DNA of 41,725 nt, taken from assembly GCA_023433775.1 (NCBI GenBank), contig JAEYTY010000060.1, forward strand, positions 1 through 41,725, given 5' to 3'. This DNA comes from Pseudomonadota bacterium (GTDB taxonomy: Bacteria > Pseudomonadota > Alphaproteobacteria > Rhizobiales > Devosiaceae). The position numbers and the translations under genes were made by a program. Shown piece by piece: positions 1-8,284 of the stretch. The stretch's first letter is position 1. Each line of letters opens with the position of its first letter. Below the pieces are notes generated by a model. The model was given only the letters and a program-made list of their open reading frames with translations, was not told the DNA's origin and searched no databases.

Positions 1-3000
1 GCCCAGGACGTGGCTGACCGCTCCCGCGAGGCCGAGGCCATTCTTGGCGCCATGACGCGCCAGATCGATGAATCCATCTCGATCCAGCTCAATGCCATGG
101 ATAGCCGGTTGCAATCGGCCATCATCGAAATCAATGGCGCGCTGGACGACACGTCGGAACGCGCCCGCCTGACGCTCTCGACCGCCGGCGCGGATTCACT
201 CGGCCAGTTCGATCAGCGGCTGACGGAAATCGCGAGCCTCCTCGACGAAAAGCTGCATGTGCTCGACGGCGTTATCGGCGACAAGGGAGATTCCCTCGTC
301 GAACGCCTCAACGAGACCGGTTCGAGCTTCGCCGCCCGGGCCAATGTGCTCGAAATGGCGCTCAACGAGGAATCGGGCCGCTTCAACGATGTTGTGGCCG
401 AACGCGCCCGCGAACTGGGCGAAGTGCTCGGCGCCAAGACCAAGGCGATCAACGAAAGCATCGCCAACCGCACACGCGAAATTTCGGATTCGCTCGACGG
501 CCATGCCGAAGTCATCGCCGAGGCGCTGGACACCCGCACCGGCCAGATCGACAGCCTGCTGACCAGCCGCGCCGCCGAAGTGAGCGACATGATCGCCAAC
601 CGCACCGGCGAACTGGAAACCGCCATCAAGACCCGTTCGGAAGAACTCGGTCTGACCATTACCGGCACCAGGGAAGAGTTCGAAAAGGCGCTGTTGAGCG
701 GCACGCAGGAATTGGCCAATGTGGTCAATACCCGCACGCACCAGCTCTCCGATGCGCTGGCCGCCCGCACGCAGTCGCTGTCGGACACGCTGTCAACGCA
801 TACGGCCTCGATCGGCGAAACCATTGGCCTGCACACGGCTGAACTGGCTGAAACCATTACTCAGCACGGCAATATCGCCCGCGAAGGCATCGACGCGTCG
901 CTGCGCGGCGTGACCGAAATCATGTCCGTCCGCATGGACGAGATGTCGACCATGGTCTCGTCCAAGGTCGCCGAGGTGAACAGCAATCTCGGCGAAGGCG
1001 TGGACAATGCCATCGCGCGGATTTCGGACGCCGAACGCGGCGTTACGGCCAGTATCGAAGTCGCCAGCTCGAGCGTGGGCGAAAGCGCCCGCCTTGCTTC
1101 CGAACTCATCGAGAACGGCGTCATGTCGGCCCGCAAGGCGATCACCGACATGGTCGATGAGCGCCTGGGCACCCTGCCCGAGGCCATCACCGCCCGCGCC
1201 GACATCACCGCCGAACGCCTTGCGGCGCTCAACGCCTCGATCAATACCTCGATCACCCAGTCCATGGCCGATCTCGAATCCGGCGCCGATCGGATCGAAG
1301 AGACCATTGCCAGCCGCATCACCACGGCCAGCCTCAACATCAAGGAAAATGTCGAGGCTACGGCCAACCGCATGGATGCCAGCGTCCGCGAAGCGCTCGA
1401 CCAGATCCGCCAGGCTTCGACCACGCTGGACGAAATCGTGTCGTTCAAGGCCGTTCGCGCCGCCGACGCCATCGAGACGCGCCTCACCAATGTGAACCGC
1501 TCGGTGGAAGAGCACACAACTGCCTTCTCGCAGCTGGTGACGCAGAAGTCGGACGAGCTGCACAATGCCCTGCTGAGCCATGGCAACCTGCTGCGCGACG
1601 CGCTGACGGAGAACACCCGCGAGGCCGAGCAGCTGATGGCGACGTCCAGCAGCCGCATCCTCAATGACGTCAATGCCGCCCTCGCCCGCCTCAACGATTC
1701 CAACCTGTTGCTGCAGCGCGTGCTCGATGCCTCGACGTCGAACCTTGCAGCGCTGGAAACCAGCGTTGCCGAGCAGACGGCGAGCTATTCCAACACCATG
1801 CGCGAAGCCATGGGCCATACCGAACAGGCCGGCGCCATGGTCACCCAGCATGTGGGCGCCCTGCAGCAGACCATTCATTCCATGGTCAACGAGTTCGCCG
1901 GCATTCTGGGTAAGCTCGACGCCGAGACCGCCAATATGATCCAGGCCTCGCAGACTCTCGATAGCTCGAGCAGCGCAGCGCTGGAAAACCTCGACGAACG
2001 CCGCAGCGCCATGGATGCGCTGGCGCAGAGCTTTGCCGCCCGCGCCGACGATATCGATGGCCGTATGCGCCTCTTTGCCCAGTCGATTGCCGACACGGTC
2101 AACGACACCGAGCGCCGCCTCATTTCGGCGCGCCGGGCCATGGACGAAGCGCTGGCCGCCAGCACCCATTCGGTCACCGACCAGCTGTCGACCACGACCG
2201 CCCAGGTGGACAGCACGGTTCGCCGCGCCGCCGAAATGGCCGCCGCCGCACTGGCCGAACAGACCAACCAGGTCAACATGGCCCTGCAGGACAATGCGGC
2301 CAAGGTCAGCGATATCCTGGCCAATGCCGCAGGCAGCGTGACCGATGTGCTGACTTCGACGACGAGCGGCCTCGCGGACACCATTGCCGACTCAACTCAG
2401 TCGGTTCGCAGCGCCATCTCGACCAACAGCGTGCAACTGCGCCGTGCGCTGGACGAGACGACCGGCGAAGTCACCGAGCGCCTCAGCGAGTTCCACCAGT
2501 TTGCCGACCGCGAAGGTCAGCGCGCCAATGCCACGCTGCAGGAAAGCCAGCAGCGCATGGTGGTGGATATGCAGCGCGCCATCGAGGAAGCCACGCAGCG
2601 CTTTGCCGAAACCGCCCGCGCCATGCGCGACACGGCCCGCGAAGTGGGCAGCGAACTGGAAGCAACCCGCGCCGAGCTGTCGCGTGGCGTCAACGAACTG
2701 CCCGAAGAAACCCGCGCCAGCGCCGCCGCCATGCGCCGCGTCGTGGCCGAGCAGATCGAAGCGCTCAGCGAACTCAACGCCATTGTGCGGTCGCAGCCGG
2801 CCAGCCACGATGTCAGCGACCGCCGCGTCTCGTCGCAGCGCCCTGCCCCGCGCCAGCCCGAACCGCCAGCCTATCAGCCGCCGCGCCAGCCTGAGCCCGT
2901 GACCGAAAGCTATCGCCAGCCCGAGCCGCAGCGTGCGGTCCTCGCCGACCCGATCCGGATCCAGCCGGCACCAGCCCGGGCGCCCGAACCCGCGCCTGCC

Positions 3001-3417
3001 CCACAGCAGGAAGGCGAAGGCGGCTGGCTTCGTGACGTGCTGCGCAATGCCTCGGCCAAGCAGGCCGGTGGCGACAGCCAGCAGGGTCTTTCGGGCCTGA
3101 CGGACGAGATCGCCCGCGCCATCGACGACGCAGCCCTAGCCGAGGCCTGGGCCCGCTATCAGGCCGGCGAGTCAAACGTCTTCTCGCGCCGCATCTATAC
3201 GCTGACCGGCCAGGGCACCTATGACGATGTCCGCAAGCGCATCCAGCGCGACGCCGACTTCGCCCGCACCGCGCAGGCCTATATGAACGAGTTCGAGCAG
3301 CTGCTGAAGCGAGCCGCCACTGGCCAGCGCGGCGCCAGCGAGACCCGCGAATATCTGCTGTCTGATCGCGGCAAGGTCTATACGACCCTGGCCCATGCCA
3401 GCGGACGGTTGAACTAG
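1..3417 (+). CDS. Giant coiled-coil protein, growth-pole-ring (GPR/RgsE)-like, 5' truncated
   Basis: The frame is open to the left edge, so the start lies outside the window; a GTG at 10 is in frame but nothing marks it as a start. About 930 visible residues are Ala/Glu/Thr/Ser-rich, predicted helical and coiled-coil, with a loose repeat of the type RTxELxDxLxxxT at roughly 15-residue spacing (bases 460-870). A Pro/Gln/Glu-rich linker follows (about 2810-3010, with repeated RQPEP). The last ~110 residues form a compact domain beginning GLTDEIARAIDDAALAEAWA and ending in TTLAHASGRLN. This layout of apolipoprotein-like helical repeats, Pro-rich linker and short conserved tail resembles the growth pole ring protein of Agrobacterium and RgsE of Sinorhizobium, which organise unipolar growth. 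That assignment is from architecture and memory, not alignment. No membrane segment is visible in this part. Another large polar scaffold or a chemoreceptor-like coiled coil is possible. Confidence 0.75.
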   Translation, partial: AQDVADRSREAEAILGAMTRQIDESISIQLNAMDSRLQSAIIEINGALDDTSERARLTLSTAGADSLGQFDQRLTEIASLLDEKLHVLDGVIGDKGDSLVERLNETGSSFAARANVLEMALNEESGRFNDVVAERARELGEVLGAKTKAINESIANRTREISDSLDGHAEVIAEALDTRTGQIDSLLTSRAAEVSDMIANRTGELETAIKTRSEELGLTITGTREEFEKALLSGTQELANVVNTRTHQLSDALAARTQSLSDTLSTHTASIGETIGLHTAELAETITQHGNIAREGIDASLRGVTEIMSVRMDEMSTMVSSKVAEVNSNLGEGVDNAIARISDAERGVTASIEVASSSVGESARLASELIENGVMSARKAITDMVDERLGTLPEAITARADITAERLAALNASINTSITQSMADLESGADRIEETIASRITTASLNIKENVEATANRMDASVREALDQIRQASTTLDEIVSFKAVRAADAIETRLTNVNRSVEEHTTAFSQLVTQKSDELHNALLSHGNLLRDALTENTREAEQLMATSSSRILNDVNAALARLNDSNLLLQRVLDASTSNLAALETSVAEQTASYSNTMREAMGHTEQAGAMVTQHVGALQQTIHSMVNEFAGILGKLDAETANMIQASQTLDSSSSAALENLDERRSAMDALAQSFAARADDIDGRMRLFAQSIADTVNDTERRLISARRAMDEALAASTHSVTDQLSTTTAQVDSTVRRAAEMAAAALAEQTNQVNMALQDNAAKVSDILANAAGSVTDVLTSTTSGLADTIADSTQSVRSAISTNSVQLRRALDETTGEVTERLSEFHQFADREGQRANATLQESQQRMVVDMQRAIEEATQRFAETARAMRDTAREVGSELEATRAELSRGVNELPEETRASAAAMRRVVAEQIEALSELNAIVRSQPASHDVSDRRVSSQRPAPRQPEPPAYQPPRQPEPVTESYRQPEPQRAVLADPIRIQPAPARAPEPAPAPQQEGEGGWLRDVLRNASAKQAGGDSQQGLSGLTDEIARAIDDAALAEAWARYQAGESNVFSRRIYTLTGQGTYDDVRKRIQRDADFARTAQAYMNEFEQLLKRAATGQRGASETREYLLSDRGKVYTTLAHASGRLN

Positions 3418-3438
3418 AAGGCGCCACAAAGTGAATTG

Positions 3439-3469
3439 AAAAGGCCCCGGAGCGATCCGGGGCCTTTTT
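3439..3469. terminator. Bidirectional rho-independent terminator
   Basis: Stem AAGGCCCCGG / CCGGGGCCTT around the loop AGCGAT, preceded by an A-run and followed by a T-run, so it can work on both strands. It separates the convergent coiled-coil gene and the first MFS gene. Confidence 0.85.
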
Positions 3470-3497
3470 CATGTCGGGGCATCTATGAAGGCTTCGG

Positions 3498-4691
3498 TTA
3501 GCTGCTGGCCTTAGGCGGCTGCAGGCGGATGGAAAACCAGATGCAGGCCGCGCCGATCAGGGCGAAGGCACCGGCGACGAAATAGGCCTGCGCGCCCATG
3601 AAGGGGATGAGCACGCCAAAGCCGGTGACGGCGACAATGGAGAGAAATTGCTGGCCGACCACAAAGAGGCTCTGGGTTTCGGCGGCAATATCTTCCTCGG
3701 TCCAATTGGCGATGAAATGCACGCAGCCCAGAAACCCCAGGGCGAAGGTGATGCCATGCGTCATCTGCAAGAGGACCAGCATGGCGACGCCCGGCTCAAA
3801 GCCCATGGCGACCCAGCGCAGGGTCGCGGCAAGAGCAGAAATCAGGATGAGATTGCGCGCGGTGAACCTTCGGCCCAGCCGCTGCCAGACAAACATCATC
3901 ACCGCCTCGGAAGCAGATGCCAGCGCGATCAATGGGCCGATAATATCCTCGGACACGCCCTGCTCCTTCCACAAGAGAGCGGCAAAGGCATTGAGCACGA
4001 AGTGGGTGCCATAGATCATGCAGAAGCCGAAAAGCGGCAGGATGAACCAGGGCTTGGCCACGGCAAGGAAGCGGCCCGCCGTCGGGCGGGGCGCAACTGC
4101 CGCAACGGTCGCCTGCTCAACCGGCGCGCGGAACGGCGGCAATTGCAATGACAGAACCGCGCGCAGGGCGGTGAGGCCGACAAAGAGCGGCACGAAAATC
4201 CAGGACCCGAACCAGACCACGAGAAAACCCGTGAGCCCGTTGAACAGCATGAAACCCAATGTGCCAAAGGCGCGCATGAAGCCGTAGTCGGAGCCATTGC
4301 GCCGCGCGAGGCGCATAGCCGCCGCATCCAGCACCGGCCCGACGGCGCCGCCCGGCACCACCGCCAGCGTCCAGAACAGCAGAATGCCCCAGAACTCGTT
4401 GACGAAGAACATGCCCACCGGGACGATGCCGCCGATCAGCGCGCCGATGACGATGACCTGCCGCCAGTCCTTGGCCCGGTCAGCCAGCCGCCCGACAATC
4501 AGGTTGAAGGCGAGAATAACGAAAATCGGCACCGCATTGATGATGCCGATCTGTTCGGGCGAAACCCCCTTCTCGCTGAGCCAGATGGGCAGGAACATCA
4601 CCGCCGCGCCCGGCCCCATATAGAAAGTCAGATAGAATGCCGTGACCCGGGCTTCGGGCGTCGCGCGCAGAACGGGCGATTTTGGCGGCAT
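3498..4691 (-). CDS. MFS transporter, LacY/HcaT-like (MFS_1_like), copy 1
   Basis: 397-residue inner-membrane protein with about 12 hydrophobic segments. The loop between the second and third segments reads NLIVGRLADRAKDWR, the major-facilitator cytoplasmic signature (GxLaDrxgrr type). The N-terminal FLPIWLSEKGVSPEQIGIIN pattern recalls the HcaT / nucleoside:H+ symporter-like group. The substrate is unknown. The ATG start has GAGG nine bases upstream. It lies 61 bp downstream of a clear paralogue in the same orientation: IWLSE(K/N)G, QIGIINA(V/L)P and IVGRLAD(R/K)A-DWR are shared. The pair probably arose by tandem duplication and may be co-transcribed. Its 3' end faces the coiled-coil gene across a bidirectional terminator. 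Confidence 0.85.
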   Translation of the reverse strand: MPPKSPVLRATPEARVTAFYLTFYMGPGAAVMFLPIWLSEKGVSPEQIGIINAVPIFVILAFNLIVGRLADRAKDWRQVIVIGALIGGIVPVGMFFVNEFWGILLFWTLAVVPGGAVGPVLDAAAMRLARRNGSDYGFMRAFGTLGFMLFNGLTGFLVVWFGSWIFVPLFVGLTALRAVLSLQLPPFRAPVEQATVAAVAPRPTAGRFLAVAKPWFILPLFGFCMIYGTHFVLNAFAALLWKEQGVSEDIIGPLIALASASEAVMMFVWQRLGRRFTARNLILISALAATLRWVAMGFEPGVAMLVLLQMTHGITFALGFLGCVHFIANWTEEDIAAETQSLFVVGQQFLSIVAVTGFGVLIPFMGAQAYFVAGAFALIGAACIWFSIRLQPPKASS

Positions 4692-4752
4692 GATGCGGAA
4701 CCTCGGAGGGACGCAGTAACTGGCGCGGAGCCCGCGCCATCAGGGTTGAAAG

Positions 4753-5952
4753 TCAGGCGGTCAGCGATTTGGGCGGGCGCAGCTTCAGCGACACCAGAAC
4801 GCAGACAATGGCGAGAAGCGAGGTGATGGTCGAGTAGAAGAAGGCGTTGACGCCAAAGTGCTGCACCAGCGCGCCAAAGACGATCAGCGCGATCATCGAG
4901 GCGGCCATGCTGAGCATATTGGCAAAGCCCTGCGCCTCGGCGGCGTTCTCCTCATTGGTCCAGTTGGCAATGAAATGCACCATGCCGAAATAGCCCATGC
5001 CGAAACTGAAGGCGTGGAGCAATTGGGTGAAGAACAGGACTTCGACCGAGGGGTTGAAGGCCATGATGGTGAAGCGGACGACGCCGGCCAGGGCGCAGAC
5101 CAGGATCATGTTGCGCGCGGTGACGCGGCCACCGAAGCGGCGCCAGGCAAACATCAGAATTGCCTCGCCCACCGCAGCTATGCCCAGGAGCGGGCCGAGA
5201 TAATAGCTGGGGATGCCGTTTTCGTGCCAGAGCAGCGCGGCAAAGCTGCCGATCAGGGCATTGCTGGAATTGACGAGGGCAAAGGCCAGCAAGGGCAGGA
5301 TGAACCAGAGTTGCAGCGCGTCCTTGAGCCGGCTGGGCGCTGACACAGTGGCGGGCGTGACACTGGCTAGTGTGACCTGTGGCGCTGGCGCGCGGAACCG
5401 CGGCAGGAGAAATGCCAGAGCGGCGCGGGCGACGGCCATGGCGACATAGAGCCAGACAAAGGCCGCGGATCCCAGCACATTGAGCAGAAGGCCAATGCCG
5501 CCGGCGGCAAAAACGTAGCCCACCGTCGCCCAGGCGCGGATGGCGCCGAAGTCGGTGCCATTGCGCCGCGTCATCCGCACGGTGGCGGCGTCGATGACCG
5601 GGGCGACAAGGCCATTGCTGGTGGCGCAGAGCGCCCAGACCAGCAGAATGCCCCAGAATTCGGAGACGAAGAACAGCGGCAATGGCGCGAGGGCCGACGC
5701 CATGGAAATCACAATGAGCGCCGTGCGCCAGTCATCCGCCTTATCGGCCAGACGACCAACAATTATGTTGAGCAGCAGCAGGCAAAGGGTCGGCAGGGCA
5801 TTGATGATGCCGATCTGGTCGGCCGGAATGCCGTTTTCGCTCAGCCAGATGCCAAGAAAGACGGAAGCGACACCGGCGGGAACATAGACCGTGAACTGAT
5901 AAATGCTTGCACGCAGCTCGGGCGTATCCAAGCGCGAAAAGGCCGAAAACAT
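4753..5952 (-). CDS. MFS transporter, LacY/HcaT-like (MFS_1_like), copy 2
   Basis: 399-residue inner-membrane protein, paralogous to the downstream gene. Motifs include FLGIWLSENGIPADQIGIIN and NIIVGRLADKADDWR near residues 35-75, and about 12 hydrophobic stretches. The frame could begin nine codons earlier at a TTG, but the ATG at 5950-5952 has GGAG about ten bases upstream and gives the natural N-terminus MFSAFSRLDTPEL. The substrate cannot be read from sequence; the family carries sugars, nucleosides and aromatic acids. The two copies have diverged most in the central loop and C-terminus, so they may differ in substrate. Confidence 0.83.
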   Translation of the reverse strand: MFSAFSRLDTPELRASIYQFTVYVPAGVASVFLGIWLSENGIPADQIGIINALPTLCLLLLNIIVGRLADKADDWRTALIVISMASALAPLPLFFVSEFWGILLVWALCATSNGLVAPVIDAATVRMTRRNGTDFGAIRAWATVGYVFAAGGIGLLLNVLGSAAFVWLYVAMAVARAALAFLLPRFRAPAPQVTLASVTPATVSAPSRLKDALQLWFILPLLAFALVNSSNALIGSFAALLWHENGIPSYYLGPLLGIAAVGEAILMFAWRRFGGRVTARNMILVCALAGVVRFTIMAFNPSVEVLFFTQLLHAFSFGMGYFGMVHFIANWTNEENAAEAQGFANMLSMAASMIALIVFGALVQHFGVNAFFYSTITSLLAIVCVLVSLKLRPPKSLTA

Positions 5953-6066
5953 TGAAAAATGACTCCGGGCGCAAAACAACGCCCCGGCAACCTTGGTGCA
6001 TCGGAAGTGTCAGGAAGGCAAGGGGGTGCGCGCGGTTTCCGTCTTATCGCGACGAAGCTGACCGAC

Positions 6067-6867
6067 CTACAGCCCGACGGCGCGGCGCAAGCGGGAGCGG
6101 CGCGAGTCATTGACCGTGTTGTCGGTCCATTTGATCAGCTCGAAGATGCCGTCAGTGGTTTCGGCAATGGCGGTGCAGCTTTCCACCCAATCGCCGGTAT
6201 TGATGTAGTGAATGCCCAGGCGATCATGCATGTCGGCAAAGTGGATATGGCCACAGATGACCCCATCAACGCCGGATTCGCGGGCCTCATGCACCAGCGC
6301 TTCCTCGAAGCGGCCGATGACGGACACCGCGTTTTTCACCTTCTGCTTGGCCCAGGCGCTGAGCGACCAATATTGCAGGCCCAGCCGGCGGCGCGCCCAA
6401 TTGATGGCGATGTTGACGCGCAGCGCAAAATTGTAAGCCCAGTCACCCACATGGGCGAGCCATTTGGCATTCATCACCACGACGTCGAACTGGTCTCCAT
6501 GGATGACCAGATAGGTCTTGCCATTGGCGGAGGTGTGCACGGTGCGGTCGATAAGTTCGATCTCGCCGAAATAGGTGCCAAGATATTCGCGCAGGAATTC
6601 GTCGTGATTGCCGGGCAGATAGACGACGCGGGTGCCGGCATTGGCCTTGTCGAGAAGGATCTGGGCCAGTTCATTGTATTCCGGTGGCCAGTGCCAGGAC
6701 TTGGCCATCCGCCAGCCATCGATGATGTCGCCGACCAGATAAATGGTCTCGGCGTCATGCGCGCGCAGGAACGACATGAGCTGGCCGACCTGAATCGGCC
6801 TCATGCCCAGATGGACATCGGACAGGAACAGGGCCCGGACCTTCCGGACCTCGCGGTCTTCCGTCAT
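6067..6867 (-). CDS. Metallophosphoesterase, UDP-2,3-diacylglucosamine diphosphatase (LpxH)-like
   Basis: 266 residues with the calcineurin-type metallophosphoesterase motifs in order: SDVHLG (about residue 16), GDIIDGW (46), GNHDEF (86), a metal-ligand His in VIHGDQFD (about 120) and GHIHFAD (about 205). These ligate a di-metal centre, usually Mn2+. The spacing and the DGW after GDIID match COG2908, the LpxH-like group often annotated as UDP-2,3-diacylglucosamine hydrolase. Many alphaproteobacteria use the unrelated LpxI for that lipid A step, so this homologue may act on another phosphodiester or pyrophosphate. No signal peptide is visible, so it should be cytoplasmic or peripheral to the inner membrane. 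A 91-base gap separates it from the upstream hexosaminidase gene on the same strand. Confidence 0.82.
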   Translation of the reverse strand: MTEDREVRKVRALFLSDVHLGMRPIQVGQLMSFLRAHDAETIYLVGDIIDGWRMAKSWHWPPEYNELAQILLDKANAGTRVVYLPGNHDEFLREYLGTYFGEIELIDRTVHTSANGKTYLVIHGDQFDVVVMNAKWLAHVGDWAYNFALRVNIAINWARRRLGLQYWSLSAWAKQKVKNAVSVIGRFEEALVHEARESGVDGVICGHIHFADMHDRLGIHYINTGDWVESCTAIAETTDGIFELIKWTDNTVNDSRRSRLRRAVGL

Positions 6868-6958
6868 CTGCCTGCTGTCTCCTGCAAAACTGGCCGCACC
6901 TTACCCCCGCTGCGTGACAGAGGAAACACGTACCCGCAGAAACTGGGGGAAAGCTGCA

Positions 6959-8077
6959 TTACTCCACCCGCGCCTTGAGCGCGACGATGCGGGCATAGCT
7001 TTGTTCAATGCGCGCCGCAAAGTCCGGATCGGCTTCGGCTTCGGCCAGCAAAATATCAAGGACTTCGCCGGCGAGACCGGGGCGATAATCGGCGGTGTTG
7101 GAAAAGAGCAGAATATCCATGCCCGCCCTGACGGCCATGGTCACGGTTTCTTCGAGGGAATAATGGTCGCGGATGGCGCCCATTTCGAGATCGTCACTGA
7201 TGACGACGCCATCAAAACCGAGCTCATCGCGCAGCACGCCATCGATCCAGCGGGGCGACAGCGAGGACGGCGTCTCGCCATCGGCGTCGGCATAATCGGC
7301 GTGATAGAGATGGCCGACCATGACCATATCGGCCATGTCATCGGCTATGAGGGCGCGATAGGGCTCCAGTTCTTCGGGCGACCAGGACTTTGTGATGTCC
7401 ACAAAGCCCTCATGACTATCGGCAGTGGAGGAGCCGTGGCCGGGGAAATGCTTGAGGGCGGTGGCAAGGCCAGCCTCGCGATGCGCCTCGATAAAGGCCG
7501 TGTCATAGTCGATCACCGTCTGAGCGTCGGTGCCAAAGGCGCGACCGAACCTGGCGATGATCTGATTGTCCGGATTGCGGTCGAGATCGGCCACGGGGCC
7601 GAAATTGACCGTGAAGCCCAGCGCGGCGATGCCCTGGGCCATTTTGAGATAGATCGCCTCGGCCTGATCGGGCGAATTGCGCGCGGCCACCGTCTCGGCA
7701 TTGGGGATTTCGGTGAAGCCGACATCCTTGGTCAGGCGCTCGACCGCGCCGCCTTCCTGATCGAGCGTGATGAATGGCGGCAAGTCGGGCGAGGCGGCGC
7801 GGAACAGTTCGTTCATCGCCATGGCCGCATCGAGGCTGGCAATATTCTTGCGCAGATACATGACGCCACCGAGCCGTCCAGCGGCCAGGTCGGCCGTCAG
7901 CGCCTTGACGCCCGCGTCTCCTGCACTGTCGCCTTCAAAGCCGACAATGATCATCTGGCCGGCCATCTCTTCAAGACTAGCCGCCTGTGCGGAGGCAATG
8001 AGAGTGCCAAGGGTAGCAGCTAAAACTAGAAATCGGCGCAAGAGCGTGCCCCGCTTGGTGAATCGGTGCCGCAACAT
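6959..8077 (-). CDS. Exported glycoside hydrolase family 3 (NagZ-type beta-N-acetylhexosaminidase)
   Basis: 372 residues from the chosen ATG. An N-terminal signal peptide (basic stretch, then FLVLAATLGTLIASAQAA, likely cleaved after AQA) precedes a GH3 catalytic barrel. Barrel marks are ITLDQEGGAVERL, LKHFPGHGSSTADSHEG (the NagZ KHFPGHG signature with the Asp-Ser-His catalytic loop) and VVISDDLEMGAI, whose Asp is the expected nucleophile. NagZ enzymes remove N-acetylglucosamine from peptidoglycan fragments. The classic enzyme is cytoplasmic, so the signal peptide implies a periplasmic role here. Earlier in-frame starts exist (ATG at 8105-8107, GTG at 8108-8110) but none has a convincing ribosome site; the ATG at 8075-8077 gives the most normal signal peptide. 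Confidence 0.85.
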   Translation of the reverse strand: MLRHRFTKRGTLLRRFLVLAATLGTLIASAQAASLEEMAGQMIIVGFEGDSAGDAGVKALTADLAAGRLGGVMYLRKNIASLDAAMAMNELFRAASPDLPPFITLDQEGGAVERLTKDVGFTEIPNAETVAARNSPDQAEAIYLKMAQGIAALGFTVNFGPVADLDRNPDNQIIARFGRAFGTDAQTVIDYDTAFIEAHREAGLATALKHFPGHGSSTADSHEGFVDITKSWSPEELEPYRALIADDMADMVMVGHLYHADYADADGETPSSLSPRWIDGVLRDELGFDGVVISDDLEMGAIRDHYSLEETVTMAVRAGMDILLFSNTADYRPGLAGEVLDILLAEAEADPDFAARIEQSYARIVALKARVE

Positions 8078-8214
8078 GGCTGCCAAATGAGAGCGAGACA
8101 ATGGCATCACCCCGATTTAGGGGTGGCACGAGAACACAGGCTCGTCAAAATGGGGAACTGGGCGTCCTCACCTGGCCGAAATTCAACCTTCCGGCCAGCA
8201 TAGCGCTCAAACTT

Positions 8215-8246
8215 TTCGGGCGGTGACCGCGTGGTCACCGCCCGAA
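8215..8246 (-). terminator. Perfect 14-bp hairpin downstream of acs
   Basis: TTCGGGCGGTGACC and its exact complement flank a 4-base loop (GCGT). It lies 38 bases past the acs stop. No proper U-tract follows on the minus strand (GAAAAGTTTG), so it may be a terminator without U-tract, an mRNA 3'-end stabiliser or an operator dyad. Confidence 0.45.
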
Positions 8247-8284
8247 TTCTGTCTAAGCCGTCACGATCTTCAGACCAGTGTGCT

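Noticed and set aside
793..2169. 458-codon minus-strand frame opposite the coiled-coil gene
   Set aside because: A shadow of the repeated coding sequence; His/Gly/Ala-rich with no motifs.
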